Shown: positions 7,930 to 16,871, counted from the stretch's first letter. The stretch is DNA of 48,391 bases from Endozoicomonas sp. SESOKO1 (GCF_024606265.1 NZ_JAHHPP010000078.1:1-48391), one strand, 5' to 3'. Notes: generated by a model from the sequence alone, not told the origin. Made by a program: numbers and translations.

Positions 7930-8544
7930 TTACCAAAAGCTGAAGCCCGGTAAACGCAGAGAGGTTGAGCCGCCAGAAGTCAGACTATAGGCACCGGACG
8001 CTACTTCAGAGGTTGATCTACCACTGACGATTTGAGAGACAGCATGAGTAGTAGGGTGAATGGAGCTAAAATCGCCGATGCCTGGCAATGGAGAAGAAGA
8101 GTACAGTCCTGGCTGGGACTGAACTGGTGCTGTGCGGATGGAACCAGTTTCCGGGTAAGGCAGAGGTTCAGCCGATAGTGGCTCCTGTTTATGTTGCTGC
8201 CTAACTGCAAGGGGGGCCGGTTCGGTGGAGGTGGTGATCTCTCGATTACGAAGCTTGATGTAATTGCAGTCATCTGTGCAGGCATTTACACAAAGAAACA
8301 CGGCGCCAGAAAAGCAGACGCCAACAGCCAGGCCGCCGAAGACACCAGCGACAGTGCTGCAGGCTGCAGTATTATGGGCTACAACACCACCAATAGCGGC
8401 ACCTCCAGCGGCAGGCATCGGAGTAGTTATGGCACACGCAAAGCGATCCTGTTTAATTCGCTCACAATTAAGGGTGTAGTCACATAACCGGTGAGCCACT
8501 GGCTGTGTTGTCACCGTTAAATACGTAGCATTAGAGATATTCAT
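7930..8544 (-). CDS. Hypothetical protein with glycine/alanine-rich membrane segment (204 aa)
   Basis: I do not recognise the family. Residues about 39-90 form one or two hydrophobic, Gly/Ala-rich helices (PAAGGAAIGGVVAH; VAGVFGGLAVGVCFSGAVFL). These are followed by a cysteine pair (CVNACTDDC) and a proline/serine-rich tail of about 110 residues. It could be a small membrane-inserted protein; glycine-zipper-like helices occur in secreted membrane-active proteins, which is only suggestive. A short AAGG precedes the ATG. The stop codon directly abuts the tnpB element, so the original C-terminus may have been changed by the insertion. Confidence 0.6.
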   Translation of the reverse strand: MNISNATYLTVTTQPVAHRLCDYTLNCERIKQDRFACAITTPMPAAGGAAIGGVVAHNTAACSTVAGVFGGLAVGVCFSGAVFLCVNACTDDCNYIKLRNREITTSTEPAPLAVRQQHKQEPLSAEPLPYPETGSIRTAPVQSQPGLYSSSPLPGIGDFSSIHPTTHAVSQIVSGRSTSEVASGAYSLTSGGSTSLRLPGFSFW

Positions 8545-8779
8545 ATACCTTATTATCCTCAGATTATTGGTTACTTCCGGCCCATAATTTTTATTAAAAA
8601 TATTTTTGTCTGCCCGCAGACAAAATTATCTGACTTAATTATTCCCAAAAAGTTCCTTATGAATTACCACAATTAAATGAGTAAAGAAGGGTCATGTGCA
8701 AATATTGCTTCTTATCAGTAAAAACGACAATGATCATTATTCATTTAAAGACCTGGCACTGACTTTCACTGGCTTTCTC

Positions 8780-11548
8780 TTAATCGGTCACCTGAGCTTT
8801 TACCTCAGCAGGGAGTGTCTGAAACATTGTATTGTATTGCTCATACAAATTCTTATGGCGCTTTAAACAATGATGCATAACTGTATTGCCTTGTTTGTCT
8901 TTGATATGCATTAGCTTAAAAAATGTTTCAATACCCGTTTTTTCGATTATCGGGTCACAGAACTCGTTATTGATAAATTCACAGGGAAAGTATTTGTGCA
9001 GAGGTGTACAGCCGTTGTTGTCTTTAAGTTTTAATAAATCAACCAGCAGGTCTGAATTTGATTGAAGTAGATCCTGCAGAATACACTCTCGTAATGTTCG
9101 TCTGATATGAAATCGCAGCCTTGATGTATGGATGTTTACCAAGAGCAAATGTAAAGGGGTTGAGTCATCATTTTTTAAACGACCTTGCAAAAACGTAGTT
9201 AATCCATATTTTTTAACCAGCCAGTTAACTGTATCAATGAGACCATCCGGCCCAACATTTGAATAGTCAATAAACTCAGTTTTAGACATAATATGCAATA
9301 CATTTTCACCTGTCTCAGGATTTATTAGTTCAAGAAAGGCCCTGCCCGAATCACCCAGGGCATCAACGATGATTTCAAGAATATCTTTATAAAAGAGCAG
9401 ATGTAACGTTGCATAACTCTGATTAAGAAAAAAAAGATAGAATTCCTTGATCTGTTTCTCACTCATCATGCTAACCATTCCCTGGAATATCTGGAGACTA
9501 AAGCAGGCTTCCCTATTCAGGTTTTCAATATTGCCAATGCATGACGTGAAGCACCCAGGATAATGTATTTTGCAGTAAGCAACGTCAAATCGACACAGGG
9601 CTTTGATCAGCGGGCTTTTTTTGTCTTTCTGTGGACTTGTGGCCCATTGGACAAAAGTATCGTTATTGCCTGATTTCTTATGCAATGCAATCAGGTAAGG
9701 GAGTTTTTCCATCAAGGGTTTATGGTTGTAGAGACTATGTTCAAGTATATAGAGAACAGATTCTGTGCATTGGGGTTGAGTTTGCTGACTGAAAAAACTT
9801 TCTATATCCGTCTTACTCTTATTACAGAGATTCAATAAAAAACACTGGTGATTGACTTTAAACAGATCATCTTTTAATTTAGGGTCGCTTATTTGTCGGA
9901 AGTAATAGTCAGCATCGTCAAAACGTTCGGCTGCGATAGCATGTCTGTTCAATTCGGCCGCAAATGAATTTTTCAAGGCCTCGTCATGGGTGAACATGAG
10001 CCTGTTTTTCAAGTAATGCCAATCGCCCCCATTATCTATTATGTCCTTCAACAAAGTTGTCTGGTGTTTGGTTTTGTAAAGCAGCAGTTTAATTTGTAAT
10101 TCTTGATCCGTAATCCGATCCCAGAGAAATGTAGCCAGGTACATTGCTTCCCTGTTCATGGCATCTACAATCGGAGTTTGTTCTTGCTGCCTGAGTGTTA
10201 TGGACATATCATCGGTACAGTCAAATGCCTGATCCCAAATACATCGATCACCAGCAATTATGAGATCCCGGTGGTCATCGTCCATATCACACAGCATGTG
10301 ATCTATACCTTCCAGCAGCCTGTGATCTGAAATTTTTACACGAGCGTTAAGAAGCCACTGTTGAAATAAGGAATGGCCTTCCAATGTGCAAATGGACAGC
10401 ACCTTGAACCTCAGTAATGGATTACCGAATGACATGCAGAGGTTGACAATTTTTTCAGGCTTCTTAAGTTCAAGGCATTTTTGTACCATTGAATGACCCG
10501 TTTCCGCTTGTGCTGTAAGAAGGTCAACTTTCTGATTATCGCTGAATGTTTCAGTCAATATAAATATCAATTCATCACTGATGTATCGCTTGCCTGTACA
10601 GGCCCATAGCAAAGCAGACACATTGGATTTTCCGGTAAAAAGAATAGCCTCCAAACGATCCTGAATAGTCAGGACATCTAACAGGTATTTAATACGGTGA
10701 TGGTATTCTGGTTCAGTTAGCTGGAATTCTTCATAGGGACGCCTGAGATCACTGCACATGAACTGTAGTAAGGATTGATCAATGTCAGGCCCCCCTTTCA
10801 GGATTTTTTCTATCAATTCCCTATTTTCATGAAGAACGGTTTCAAACAGATAGGTACTTTTGTTATAAAGACAAGCGAATGCAAGGGGAGGAGCAAGATC
10901 ATGCATGGGTTGGGTGACCATCTCCAAAAGGGTTTGCCTATCAAATTTATCTTCCAGCTTCTTGAATAATGGCTCATCCATAACACGGCATACTTGATGC
11001 AATATCGTTTCGCCGTCATCGAAAGATTTTAAAAGTACATGCCGGAGGTCTTCCGAGGACAGTCGGTCAAATAAAGCCTGGTAAAAAACACTGCCTGCCT
11101 CGTTGGAAATGCTGGCCAATTCCAGAAGTGCATCCGTAATCTTGAGTTTTTCCTGACATTCAGTGGGGCGAGGAATGAACAGGCTTTGAATCTGAATATC
11201 ACTGAGAGCATTTAATTGGGCCTTAATCTCCAGGTGATTCTGTTGATACAAGGATTGATAGACGCCCTTGAGAAGAGCTCTCCATGAAATCATATTGTCG
11301 GGGCTATTGGTTTTTGAGTCGGAAAAAGGGGTAACACTGGTGACTGAGCTATCAGTACTCTTTTCTTCAGGGTGGCATGTTACAGTACGTTTTAATATTT
11401 GCTGATCAAGCAGGTTGTTATCCCCTGACTCCATTGAATCCTGTTGTTTTTTTAAGCTTATGGGTGTCAAGTTATTTCCTGCAGTCTTATCCTCTTTGGA
11501 TTCAGCATTTGAAATAACCGAGACAGTTGGATTAAAACTAATATCCAT
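8780..11548 (-). CDS. Ankyrin-repeat-like large protein (922 aa)
   Basis: Scattered ankyrin signatures (xxGxTxLH) are visible: DDGETILHQV near residue 176, TGENVLHIMS near 745, NDDSTPLHLLL near 792, NNGCTPLHKY near 843 and KQGNTVMHHC near 887. The region between them (200-740) is helical and diverged, with solenoid-like spacing. There is no signal peptide or transmembrane segment. Ankyrin proteins in host-associated bacteria often bind host proteins after secretion. Here the role is inferred from domain and context; the sequence itself shows only a protein-interaction scaffold. GGGTGA about nine bases before the ATG is a fair ribosome site. Confidence 0.78.
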   Translation of the reverse strand: MDISFNPTVSVISNAESKEDKTAGNNLTPISLKKQQDSMESGDNNLLDQQILKRTVTCHPEEKSTDSSVTSVTPFSDSKTNSPDNMISWRALLKGVYQSLYQQNHLEIKAQLNALSDIQIQSLFIPRPTECQEKLKITDALLELASISNEAGSVFYQALFDRLSSEDLRHVLLKSFDDGETILHQVCRVMDEPLFKKLEDKFDRQTLLEMVTQPMHDLAPPLAFACLYNKSTYLFETVLHENRELIEKILKGGPDIDQSLLQFMCSDLRRPYEEFQLTEPEYHHRIKYLLDVLTIQDRLEAILFTGKSNVSALLWACTGKRYISDELIFILTETFSDNQKVDLLTAQAETGHSMVQKCLELKKPEKIVNLCMSFGNPLLRFKVLSICTLEGHSLFQQWLLNARVKISDHRLLEGIDHMLCDMDDDHRDLIIAGDRCIWDQAFDCTDDMSITLRQQEQTPIVDAMNREAMYLATFLWDRITDQELQIKLLLYKTKHQTTLLKDIIDNGGDWHYLKNRLMFTHDEALKNSFAAELNRHAIAAERFDDADYYFRQISDPKLKDDLFKVNHQCFLLNLCNKSKTDIESFFSQQTQPQCTESVLYILEHSLYNHKPLMEKLPYLIALHKKSGNNDTFVQWATSPQKDKKSPLIKALCRFDVAYCKIHYPGCFTSCIGNIENLNREACFSLQIFQGMVSMMSEKQIKEFYLFFLNQSYATLHLLFYKDILEIIVDALGDSGRAFLELINPETGENVLHIMSKTEFIDYSNVGPDGLIDTVNWLVKKYGLTTFLQGRLKNDDSTPLHLLLVNIHTSRLRFHIRRTLRECILQDLLQSNSDLLVDLLKLKDNNGCTPLHKYFPCEFINNEFCDPIIEKTGIETFFKLMHIKDKQGNTVMHHCLKRHKNLYEQYNTMFQTLPAEVKAQVTD

Positions 11549-11774
11549 GAAAAAATCACCCTTTTAACTGCTACACAATTATTAATAAAACCGAGACTGG
11601 TGAAAACAAACTTCTTGACTGGAAAAACACTGTGGCAGACAAGCTGACATAGTGTTTTTATAAGTGATCTTATTTTTATTGGTTACTTGGACTTTTGTAA
11701 TTAATGATAGTTCGAAAAAAAATGAAATAAATGAAAATCAGTTTCAAAAATAATGAAATATCCGGGTTAAATAT

Positions 11775-11796
11775 ATTCAAGATTCAAGACCTGACA
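11775..11796. repeat. Half copy of the REP-like palindrome
   Basis: ATTCAAGATTCAAGACCTGAC at the 3' end of the glycosyltransferase gene matches one arm of the palindromes at 15502-15545 and 16978-17019. The other arm is not recognisable here. It supplies the final SGLES residues of the protein. Confidence 0.6.
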
Positions 11797-13222
11797 GTGT
11801 TTTTCCTCTCCTTTGAGACAACCTGGCAAGATCACGTTGATTCTGCCAGAGCTTTTCAGATAATTCAGTAACTGTCTCATTACGATCAGAAACAACCCAG
11901 CCGGCAATTGCCTCCGCTACATCGGGATACGGATTCGCTGCCTTGCGCTGGGCGTTTTCTATAAAATGCTGCAGATTTTCATAAGTCAGACAATAGAACA
12001 CTTCAGCCAAATGCCGATTTTCAAGTGTATAGGCATTGGATAGTTGTTCTATTTGTCCCTTAAGAGGTTTAGTTAAAACGGGTAAGCCAATATGTATGCA
12101 TTCGGCGATCAGTGTAAATCCGCAGTTACAAATCACCCCTCTGGATGTCTGCAGACTTTCTTTAAAGCTGTTTACGCTCATTTGAAAAAACTCCGTATTG
12201 CCAATAACCTCCGGCGCCCTGGGACCATAAATTTTAAACCGGTATCCCGAAAACCGGTTTAACAGGCTGGCAACATTATCCTGATTTTCAAAGGGCAAAT
12301 AGACAACAAGGTGTTTTTTATCTTCACATAGTCGTATTGTCGTGTCGATGACCGGTGGCAAGATCGGCTGGTGCCTGAAACTAACCCAATGAAGCCCGAT
12401 GGTTTCTGAGGCCGGAGCAAAGAGTTTTACCGCTAACCCCGTAATGGAAAATCTCCGCAGCATGGGAACATCGTAGTCAAACGAATATTGATGACCAAAG
12501 CCAATGACTGCCTTGTTTCCTAAATACCCAGCCCAGGCCGTGACAGGTTCAAAGTCAGAGATAATAAGGTCATAGTCCTTCACATTTAACGTCCAGACAT
12601 CACGTATAAATCCGAAAAAACGGTTATGCATTACTGTTTGGAAAAAATTGATACGGCCATTTTTCGCGATAAAAGTAAACCCATCCCGGTGCAAATAATC
12701 ACCAAATACTTCCATATCGTAAAGCTCACTCTTCTGACGACCTGAAACAAGATATTGAACCTTGGCCCCACGATCGGCCAGTGCTTTTGCAATCAGACGA
12801 GACCGTGTCAAATGACCATTGCCCATTCCCTGGATACCGAATAATATGTTTACCCCAGTCGGCTCACCATCGTATTGCTGTCTGATAGCCGCTTCAAAAT
12901 CAGATTCAGCCAAATTGTATCCGGATAGAAAACCGGAGCAGCCGGACCGACTTTGTTCAATGGCATCGTAATGTAATAAACAGGTTTTAAGTGTGTCATC
13001 TGATACCGGTAAAATAAGACGATCGATCAGTAGCTGATCAGTTGTTAAATGCCGGTTAAAGTACTCAACCAAATGTTCCGCAAGCGCCCTTTTAATGTGT
13101 TGATACCTGGGTGAATAAGCCCGACACATCCGATTCCACAGTTTAATCGTGGTACTTTGAATCTCGTTATTCTGATAACTGTCAAACTCCGGGCGCAGGG
13201 CATTGATGGCTGATGTATTCAT
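11777..13222 (-). CDS. MJ1255/VC2487-type glycosyltransferase
   Basis: The protein has the GT-B glycosyltransferase signature of the MJ1255/VC2487 family (distantly MurG/UDP-glycosyltransferase-like). FGIQGMGNGHLTRS is the N-domain glycine-rich loop, and VICNCGFTLIAECIHIGLPVLTKP the C-domain nucleotide-sugar site. The substrate is not known from sequence. About 120 residues precede the GT core, longer than usual. I chose the ATG at 13222 (MNTSAINAL) because GGGA stands eight bases before it. The upstream ATG at 13267 has no ribosome site and would add a 15-residue tail derived from a 12-bp duplication. It follows the 708-aa gene by 75 bp on the same strand and may be cotranscribed with it. 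Confidence 0.8.
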   Translation of the reverse strand: MNTSAINALRPEFDSYQNNEIQSTTIKLWNRMCRAYSPRYQHIKRALAEHLVEYFNRHLTTDQLLIDRLILPVSDDTLKTCLLHYDAIEQSRSGCSGFLSGYNLAESDFEAAIRQQYDGEPTGVNILFGIQGMGNGHLTRSRLIAKALADRGAKVQYLVSGRQKSELYDMEVFGDYLHRDGFTFIAKNGRINFFQTVMHNRFFGFIRDVWTLNVKDYDLIISDFEPVTAWAGYLGNKAVIGFGHQYSFDYDVPMLRRFSITGLAVKLFAPASETIGLHWVSFRHQPILPPVIDTTIRLCEDKKHLVVYLPFENQDNVASLLNRFSGYRFKIYGPRAPEVIGNTEFFQMSVNSFKESLQTSRGVICNCGFTLIAECIHIGLPVLTKPLKGQIEQLSNAYTLENRHLAEVFYCLTYENLQHFIENAQRKAANPYPDVAEAIAGWVVSDRNETVTELSEKLWQNQRDLARLSQRRGKTLSGLES

Positions 13223-13297
13223 CGGAGTTTCCCGACCAAAGTATATGACAACTATCCTGACAACCATCCTGACACAGCGGGATCAATACCGTCCGGT

Positions 13298-15421
13298 TTA
13301 CAAAATACCCGGAAGTATCGGGTTTTCCGGGTCCACTTTCTGCTTGTCTATCCACTGCATCAGATCTCCTCTGGTTTCGATGCCTGGCAAGCTGGTCACC
13401 GTTTGGACCCAGACAATGCCAGCAACCAATGCGTAGAGTTCCTTTGGTGCCTCCTTTTTTGTAAAGGTGTATTCTTTTTCAGCTGTGCATGCCAGGGGGT
13501 TGATACCACTGGTGCGCAATTGGTTGACCTCAGGCTCAACTTCGGTCGGCAATGAGGCGCCCCGGGTGGTTCCCCCGCCAGCTCGAATGGAATCCCCTGG
13601 GCCAATCTTATCAGCGCCTCCACGAAGTTTGTCTCCAGGATTAGGACGCCCACCAAACAGGGTACTTCTACCAAACAGTCCATCAAACAGGCTACTGCCA
13701 CCAAACAGGCTTCCTGCATCTGGCTTGTTTTGTCCACCAAACTGGCCTCCAACACCAGACGTGCTTCCGCCACCATACACGTACCCTGCACCAGAAAGGT
13801 TTGCCCCACCATACAGGTGTCCTGTACCAGAAAGGTTTGCTCCGGGCAGGCTTTCGGCCTCCAACAGTTTTACCTGTCGTACAAATTTGCTTTCATCCTG
13901 TTTCAACAGGGAAAATCCAAAGGGAATGGCAAGTCCGGCCGCACTGGACATGGCGGTTTTGTGGTCAACCCCGATGGCTTCCAGCACTGGCGCCACTTGT
14001 TGAATGCCAATGTTGTGCTTTTCTGTCTTACTGCTCTCCCCCTTACCATGGGAGAATGATACATTTTCTCGTCCCCGCCAACTTGGTACCGTATGAAGAG
14101 CAAAGGTTGCCTGGTGAAAATCAGCACCTTGCTTCAGTCCTTTGGGCATACGCAACCGGGCACAAATCGGAATCAGATTATCGCTGTCCTGGCTGCAGAA
14201 ATTTGACACATACTTTCCCATGATGGTGCTGTTGAGTTCCACAGTGAATTCGGTGCCTTCCAAAGCCCTTTCACTACTGGCAAACAAATACACCTGAATC
14301 ATCGGTGCCTTTGTCTCCCCTTTCGGCTCAACGCCCTTCCTCGCCAGTTTCAATCGTTCCTGTACCGCAGAAGGGAGCTTGTTCAAGGGTACCCATGAAG
14401 CGCTGACAACAGGCTGAATGTTCTGGTTGTTACCGACGATATTCACACTAATATCGGCCGTTGATACATTGCCGTTGCAGAATACGCTCACTGAGGGCAT
14501 CCAAACCTGCCTGGCGAGAGAGGTTAACCGTTCTCCACTGGCCACTTTGGTCTCGGACGGTGCGCCCTGCCTGCTCATGCGCTGCAGGATCTCTGCCATA
14601 TTCTCCATGGCAGTCCCGGTCCCGGATGGCCCCAGTGAGTAAGACTCAAGCTGGCTGGCAATAACATTGAGGCCTCTGGCCAATTGCTGTTCAGAGCGTT
14701 CACTTTCCCGGGACCGGGCAGGCATCTCTGGTTGCCCAGGCGCTGCCTGAAGCCCTGCAACGTCATCATAGGCGGGGGGCGCTGATGGAGCTGCATTCAC
14801 TGGTGAATAATGCGGAACCTGTTGTGGGAACTGATGATCAGCACCATGATTCGCTGTCTGGTCGATGGTGCCACCTTCACAACGGGGGAAATCCTTACAC
14901 AAGAATGATAAAGGCACACTAGGAAACATATCGAATGTTAATCGCGACTGAGCTTCCTGCAGCAACTGGTTCTCATTCATTACGTTGATCAGCCAGTCGC
15001 TGCCCCTGCCCAAACAGCTGTCTGGTGCCCGGATAAGCTGACAAAATTTTGTGGCTTCAGGCCCATCAACGCCCTCTCCAACAATTAAAGATTCCTCCTG
15101 AACGTGCTGGAGCAACCCTGTAATACACTGATGTTTTTCGCTGCCTTCACAACTCGGCTTTCTAATGTCGTCGAATCCTGACGCCTTGAGTTGTTTTTTC
15201 AGTGTTTCGGCGTTGAAGTCAGGATCCTGATTTGCTGCTGTGCAGAATTCCCCGGCGATGGCATGGCATTCCCTCACTGTCCTGTCATGCAAGAATTTAG
15301 TAAGGTCTCGGGGAGTTATATTACTGCGCTCAATTTGCCTGACTACCTGACTGGCAGAGGTTTGCTGTGGCAATGAACCCTGGACAACGGGATGAAAGGC
15401 AGATGACGGAGAAATGTTCAC
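13298..15421 (-). CDS. Large hypothetical protein, paralogue of the 820-aa protein
   Basis: No family recognised. It shares three regions with the protein at 18692-21154: an N-terminal helical region (residues ~30-130: RSNITPRDLTKFLHDRTVRE versus DVRHTDISNFFVRLKRGDVR), a middle domain (LQVYAFA/IQVYLFA, LRMPKGLKQG versus LRMPEGLKQG, GIPFGIDL versus AIPFGFSL) and the C-terminal ~60 residues (GIVWVQTVTSLPGI, LMQWIDKQKVDPEN). Between middle and C-terminal parts lies a Gly-rich stretch (~524-603) with LFGG/GLFG units. It starts at a GTG whose bases overlap the stop of the upstream repeat-protein gene (GTGA). The paralogue begins MNTL at the equivalent point, supporting this start. No signal peptide is visible. 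Confidence 0.75.
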   Translation of the reverse strand: MNISPSSAFHPVVQGSLPQQTSASQVVRQIERSNITPRDLTKFLHDRTVRECHAIAGEFCTAANQDPDFNAETLKKQLKASGFDDIRKPSCEGSEKHQCITGLLQHVQEESLIVGEGVDGPEATKFCQLIRAPDSCLGRGSDWLINVMNENQLLQEAQSRLTFDMFPSVPLSFLCKDFPRCEGGTIDQTANHGADHQFPQQVPHYSPVNAAPSAPPAYDDVAGLQAAPGQPEMPARSRESERSEQQLARGLNVIASQLESYSLGPSGTGTAMENMAEILQRMSRQGAPSETKVASGERLTSLARQVWMPSVSVFCNGNVSTADISVNIVGNNQNIQPVVSASWVPLNKLPSAVQERLKLARKGVEPKGETKAPMIQVYLFASSERALEGTEFTVELNSTIMGKYVSNFCSQDSDNLIPICARLRMPKGLKQGADFHQATFALHTVPSWRGRENVSFSHGKGESSKTEKHNIGIQQVAPVLEAIGVDHKTAMSSAAGLAIPFGFSLLKQDESKFVRQVKLLEAESLPGANLSGTGHLYGGANLSGAGYVYGGGSTSGVGGQFGGQNKPDAGSLFGGSSLFDGLFGRSTLFGGRPNPGDKLRGGADKIGPGDSIRAGGGTTRGASLPTEVEPEVNQLRTSGINPLACTAEKEYTFTKKEAPKELYALVAGIVWVQTVTSLPGIETRGDLMQWIDKQKVDPENPILPGIL
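13612..13850 (-). repeat. Gly-rich ANLSG/LFGG coding repeats
   Basis: The DNA encodes imperfect short repeats: ANLSGTGHLYGG, ANLSGAGYVYGG, then SLFGGSSLFDGLFGRSTLFGG. The paralogue lacks this stretch, so it expanded in this copy only. Confidence 0.65.
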
Positions 15422-16812
15422 TTTCGGTCAGCTCCGGACAGTGGATTTACTTCCTCGTTGGATTTCCCGGCTGGATAAAAGTTCATTGCCTGGAAGCAAG
15501 GGTCAGGCCTTTGTATTTGAACACATTCAAGATTCAAGACCTGACACTGCTTCTCTTCTTCTTTTTTCTGCATTACTTTTCTATACCGCTCCCTGGCGCG
15601 CTGATTTCTCAGTTTTCTTTTTTCGGGATCTTGCATTCTTTCACTATACCGCTCCCTGCGGTGCTGATTTCTCAGTTTTCTATTTTCGGGGTCTTGCATT
15701 CTCTCCCTTTCACGTTGATTCTTGAGCTTTCTTTTTTCGGGGTCTTGCATTCGCTCTCTTACACGCTGATTCTGGAGCTTTCTTTTTTCGGGGTCTTGCA
15801 TCCGCTCCCTTTGACGCTGATTTTTCAGCTTTCTTTTTTCGGGATCTTGCAGTCGCTCCCTTTCACGCTGAGAATTCAGTTTTCTTATTTCGGGAGCTTG
15901 TCTTCGCTCCCTTTCACGCTGAGTATTGAGCTTTCTTTTTTCGGGGTCTTGCATTACTTTTTCATACCGCTCCCTGTCACGCTGCTTTCTCAGCTTTCTT
16001 TTTTCGGGGTCTTGCATTATTTCACTATACCACTCCCTGGCGTGCTGGTTTCTCAGCTTTCTTTTTTCGGGGTCTTGCATTCTTTCTCTATACCGCTCCC
16101 TGGCACGCTGATTTCTCAGCTTTCTTTTTTCGGGATCTTGCATTATTTCACTATACCACTCCCTGGCACGCTGATTTATCATTTTTCTATTTTCTGGGTC
16201 CTGTCTTCGCTCCATTTGGCGCTCAGCAAACAAACTATCAGCAATTTCTTCTGCTAGTGTCATTTGCTCATCACTTGTCGCCTGGTTCAGGTTTACCGGG
16301 TTAACTAAAGTAACTGGTGTTAAATCCTGTCGGTTAAACAGTACAGCAGGAAGATGAGTTAACTGATCATCTGGATTCGAATGTCTGGCAGGTATTGGGC
16401 CAGGCTCGCTAACCGATAAGCATGCCTGCTGTGTAAAGGGAAAGTTTGGTATTGATGATATTTCATCATTAATGAGTTCATCATCAGAATCCTGAGGCAC
16501 ATATTCATCAAGAACTGATTTTGGTATCTCATGAATTACAGTCCCTAAGGAGATTTCTGGATCGAAGCCTGTTAGAGGTACAATATCGTATTCATGTAAA
16601 GATTTAAAAATACCAGCTTCATTTTTGTGTATATCTGATTGACTATTGTAAATAGGAAAAGGAGAGTCCAGCGTCTGGCCAACCATGCCTTGAAACGCTT
16701 GCTGCTGTTTTCTGGCATCAAGTTGGCAGGGTTGGTTTATTAAATCTAATGTCCCGGAATAAAGACCTGAAAAAGTAACTTCGAATGAAGGTAAGTTATA
16801 GGATTGATTCAT
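15418..16812 (-). CDS. Basic tandem-repeat protein, paralogue C (464 aa)
   Basis: This is the longest member of the family. Residues 1-196 are the shared N-terminal region (LPSFEVTFSGLYSGTLDLINQ; GQTLDSPFPIYNSQSD; SLHEYDIVPL; SNPDDQLTHLPAVLFN; VNPVNLNQATSDEQ). Residues 197-415 hold twelve repeats alternating between 21 residues (RERYxxxMQDPEKRKLRNQ) and 17 residues (RERMQDPEKRKLKNQ). The last ~49 residues have no repeat character. VLNLECVQ within them is encoded by a REP-like palindrome, so the present stop is probably secondary. The gene overlaps the start of the 708-aa gene by 4 bp, suggesting translational coupling. The very basic helical array suggests nucleic-acid binding or a rod; this is unproven. 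Confidence 0.8.
   Translation of the reverse strand: MNQSYNLPSFEVTFSGLYSGTLDLINQPCQLDARKQQQAFQGMVGQTLDSPFPIYNSQSDIHKNEAGIFKSLHEYDIVPLTGFDPEISLGTVIHEIPKSVLDEYVPQDSDDELINDEISSIPNFPFTQQACLSVSEPGPIPARHSNPDDQLTHLPAVLFNRQDLTPVTLVNPVNLNQATSDEQMTLAEEIADSLFAERQMERRQDPENRKMINQRAREWYSEIMQDPEKRKLRNQRARERYRERMQDPEKRKLRNQHAREWYSEIMQDPEKRKLRKQRDRERYEKVMQDPEKRKLNTQRERERRQAPEIRKLNSQRERERLQDPEKRKLKNQRQRERMQDPEKRKLQNQRVRERMQDPEKRKLKNQRERERMQDPENRKLRNQHRRERYSERMQDPEKRKLRNQRARERYRKVMQKKEEEKQCQVLNLECVQIQRPDPCFQAMNFYPAGKSNEEVNPLSGADRK
15502..15545. repeat. REP-like palindrome inside 3' end of repeat gene C
   Basis: GTCAGGCCTTTGTATTTGAA, spacer CACA, then TTCAAGATTCAAGACCTGAC form an inverted repeat. The second arm is shared with the copies at 11775 and 16978. 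Confidence 0.65.
15568..16224 (-). repeat. In-frame coding repeats, copy C
   Basis: Twelve in-frame 51- or 63-nt units have near-identical DNA (CTTTCTTTTTTCGGGGTCTTGCAT on the plus strand recurs with few changes), indicating recent expansion or gene conversion. Confidence 0.8.
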
Positions 16813-16871
16813 TGAATTACAGAATTATTGAACTATGTCTTAAGACCACGCCTTCTTAATAGAAGTTCCTC
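16813..16871 (-). promoter_or_regulatory. Conserved leader of basic-repeat family, copy C
   Basis: On the minus strand, GAGGAACTT, TATTAAGAA, the perfect palindrome GTCTTAAGAC and three ATTCAATA-type units precede the ATG, in the same order as in copies A and B. Confidence 0.5.

Noticed and set aside
13396-14223. Several long frames opposite or offset to the 708-aa gene (138, 178 and 140 aa)
   Set aside because: They follow the repetitive Gly-rich coding DNA in other frames, lack ribosome sites, and the 708-aa frame is supported by its paralogue.
15367-16257. 296-aa plus-strand frame rich in SFFGVLH repeats, apparently hydrophobic and membrane-like
   Set aside because: It is the antisense reading of the KDPEKRKL repeats of gene C; the hydrophobic pattern is a product of the repeats.
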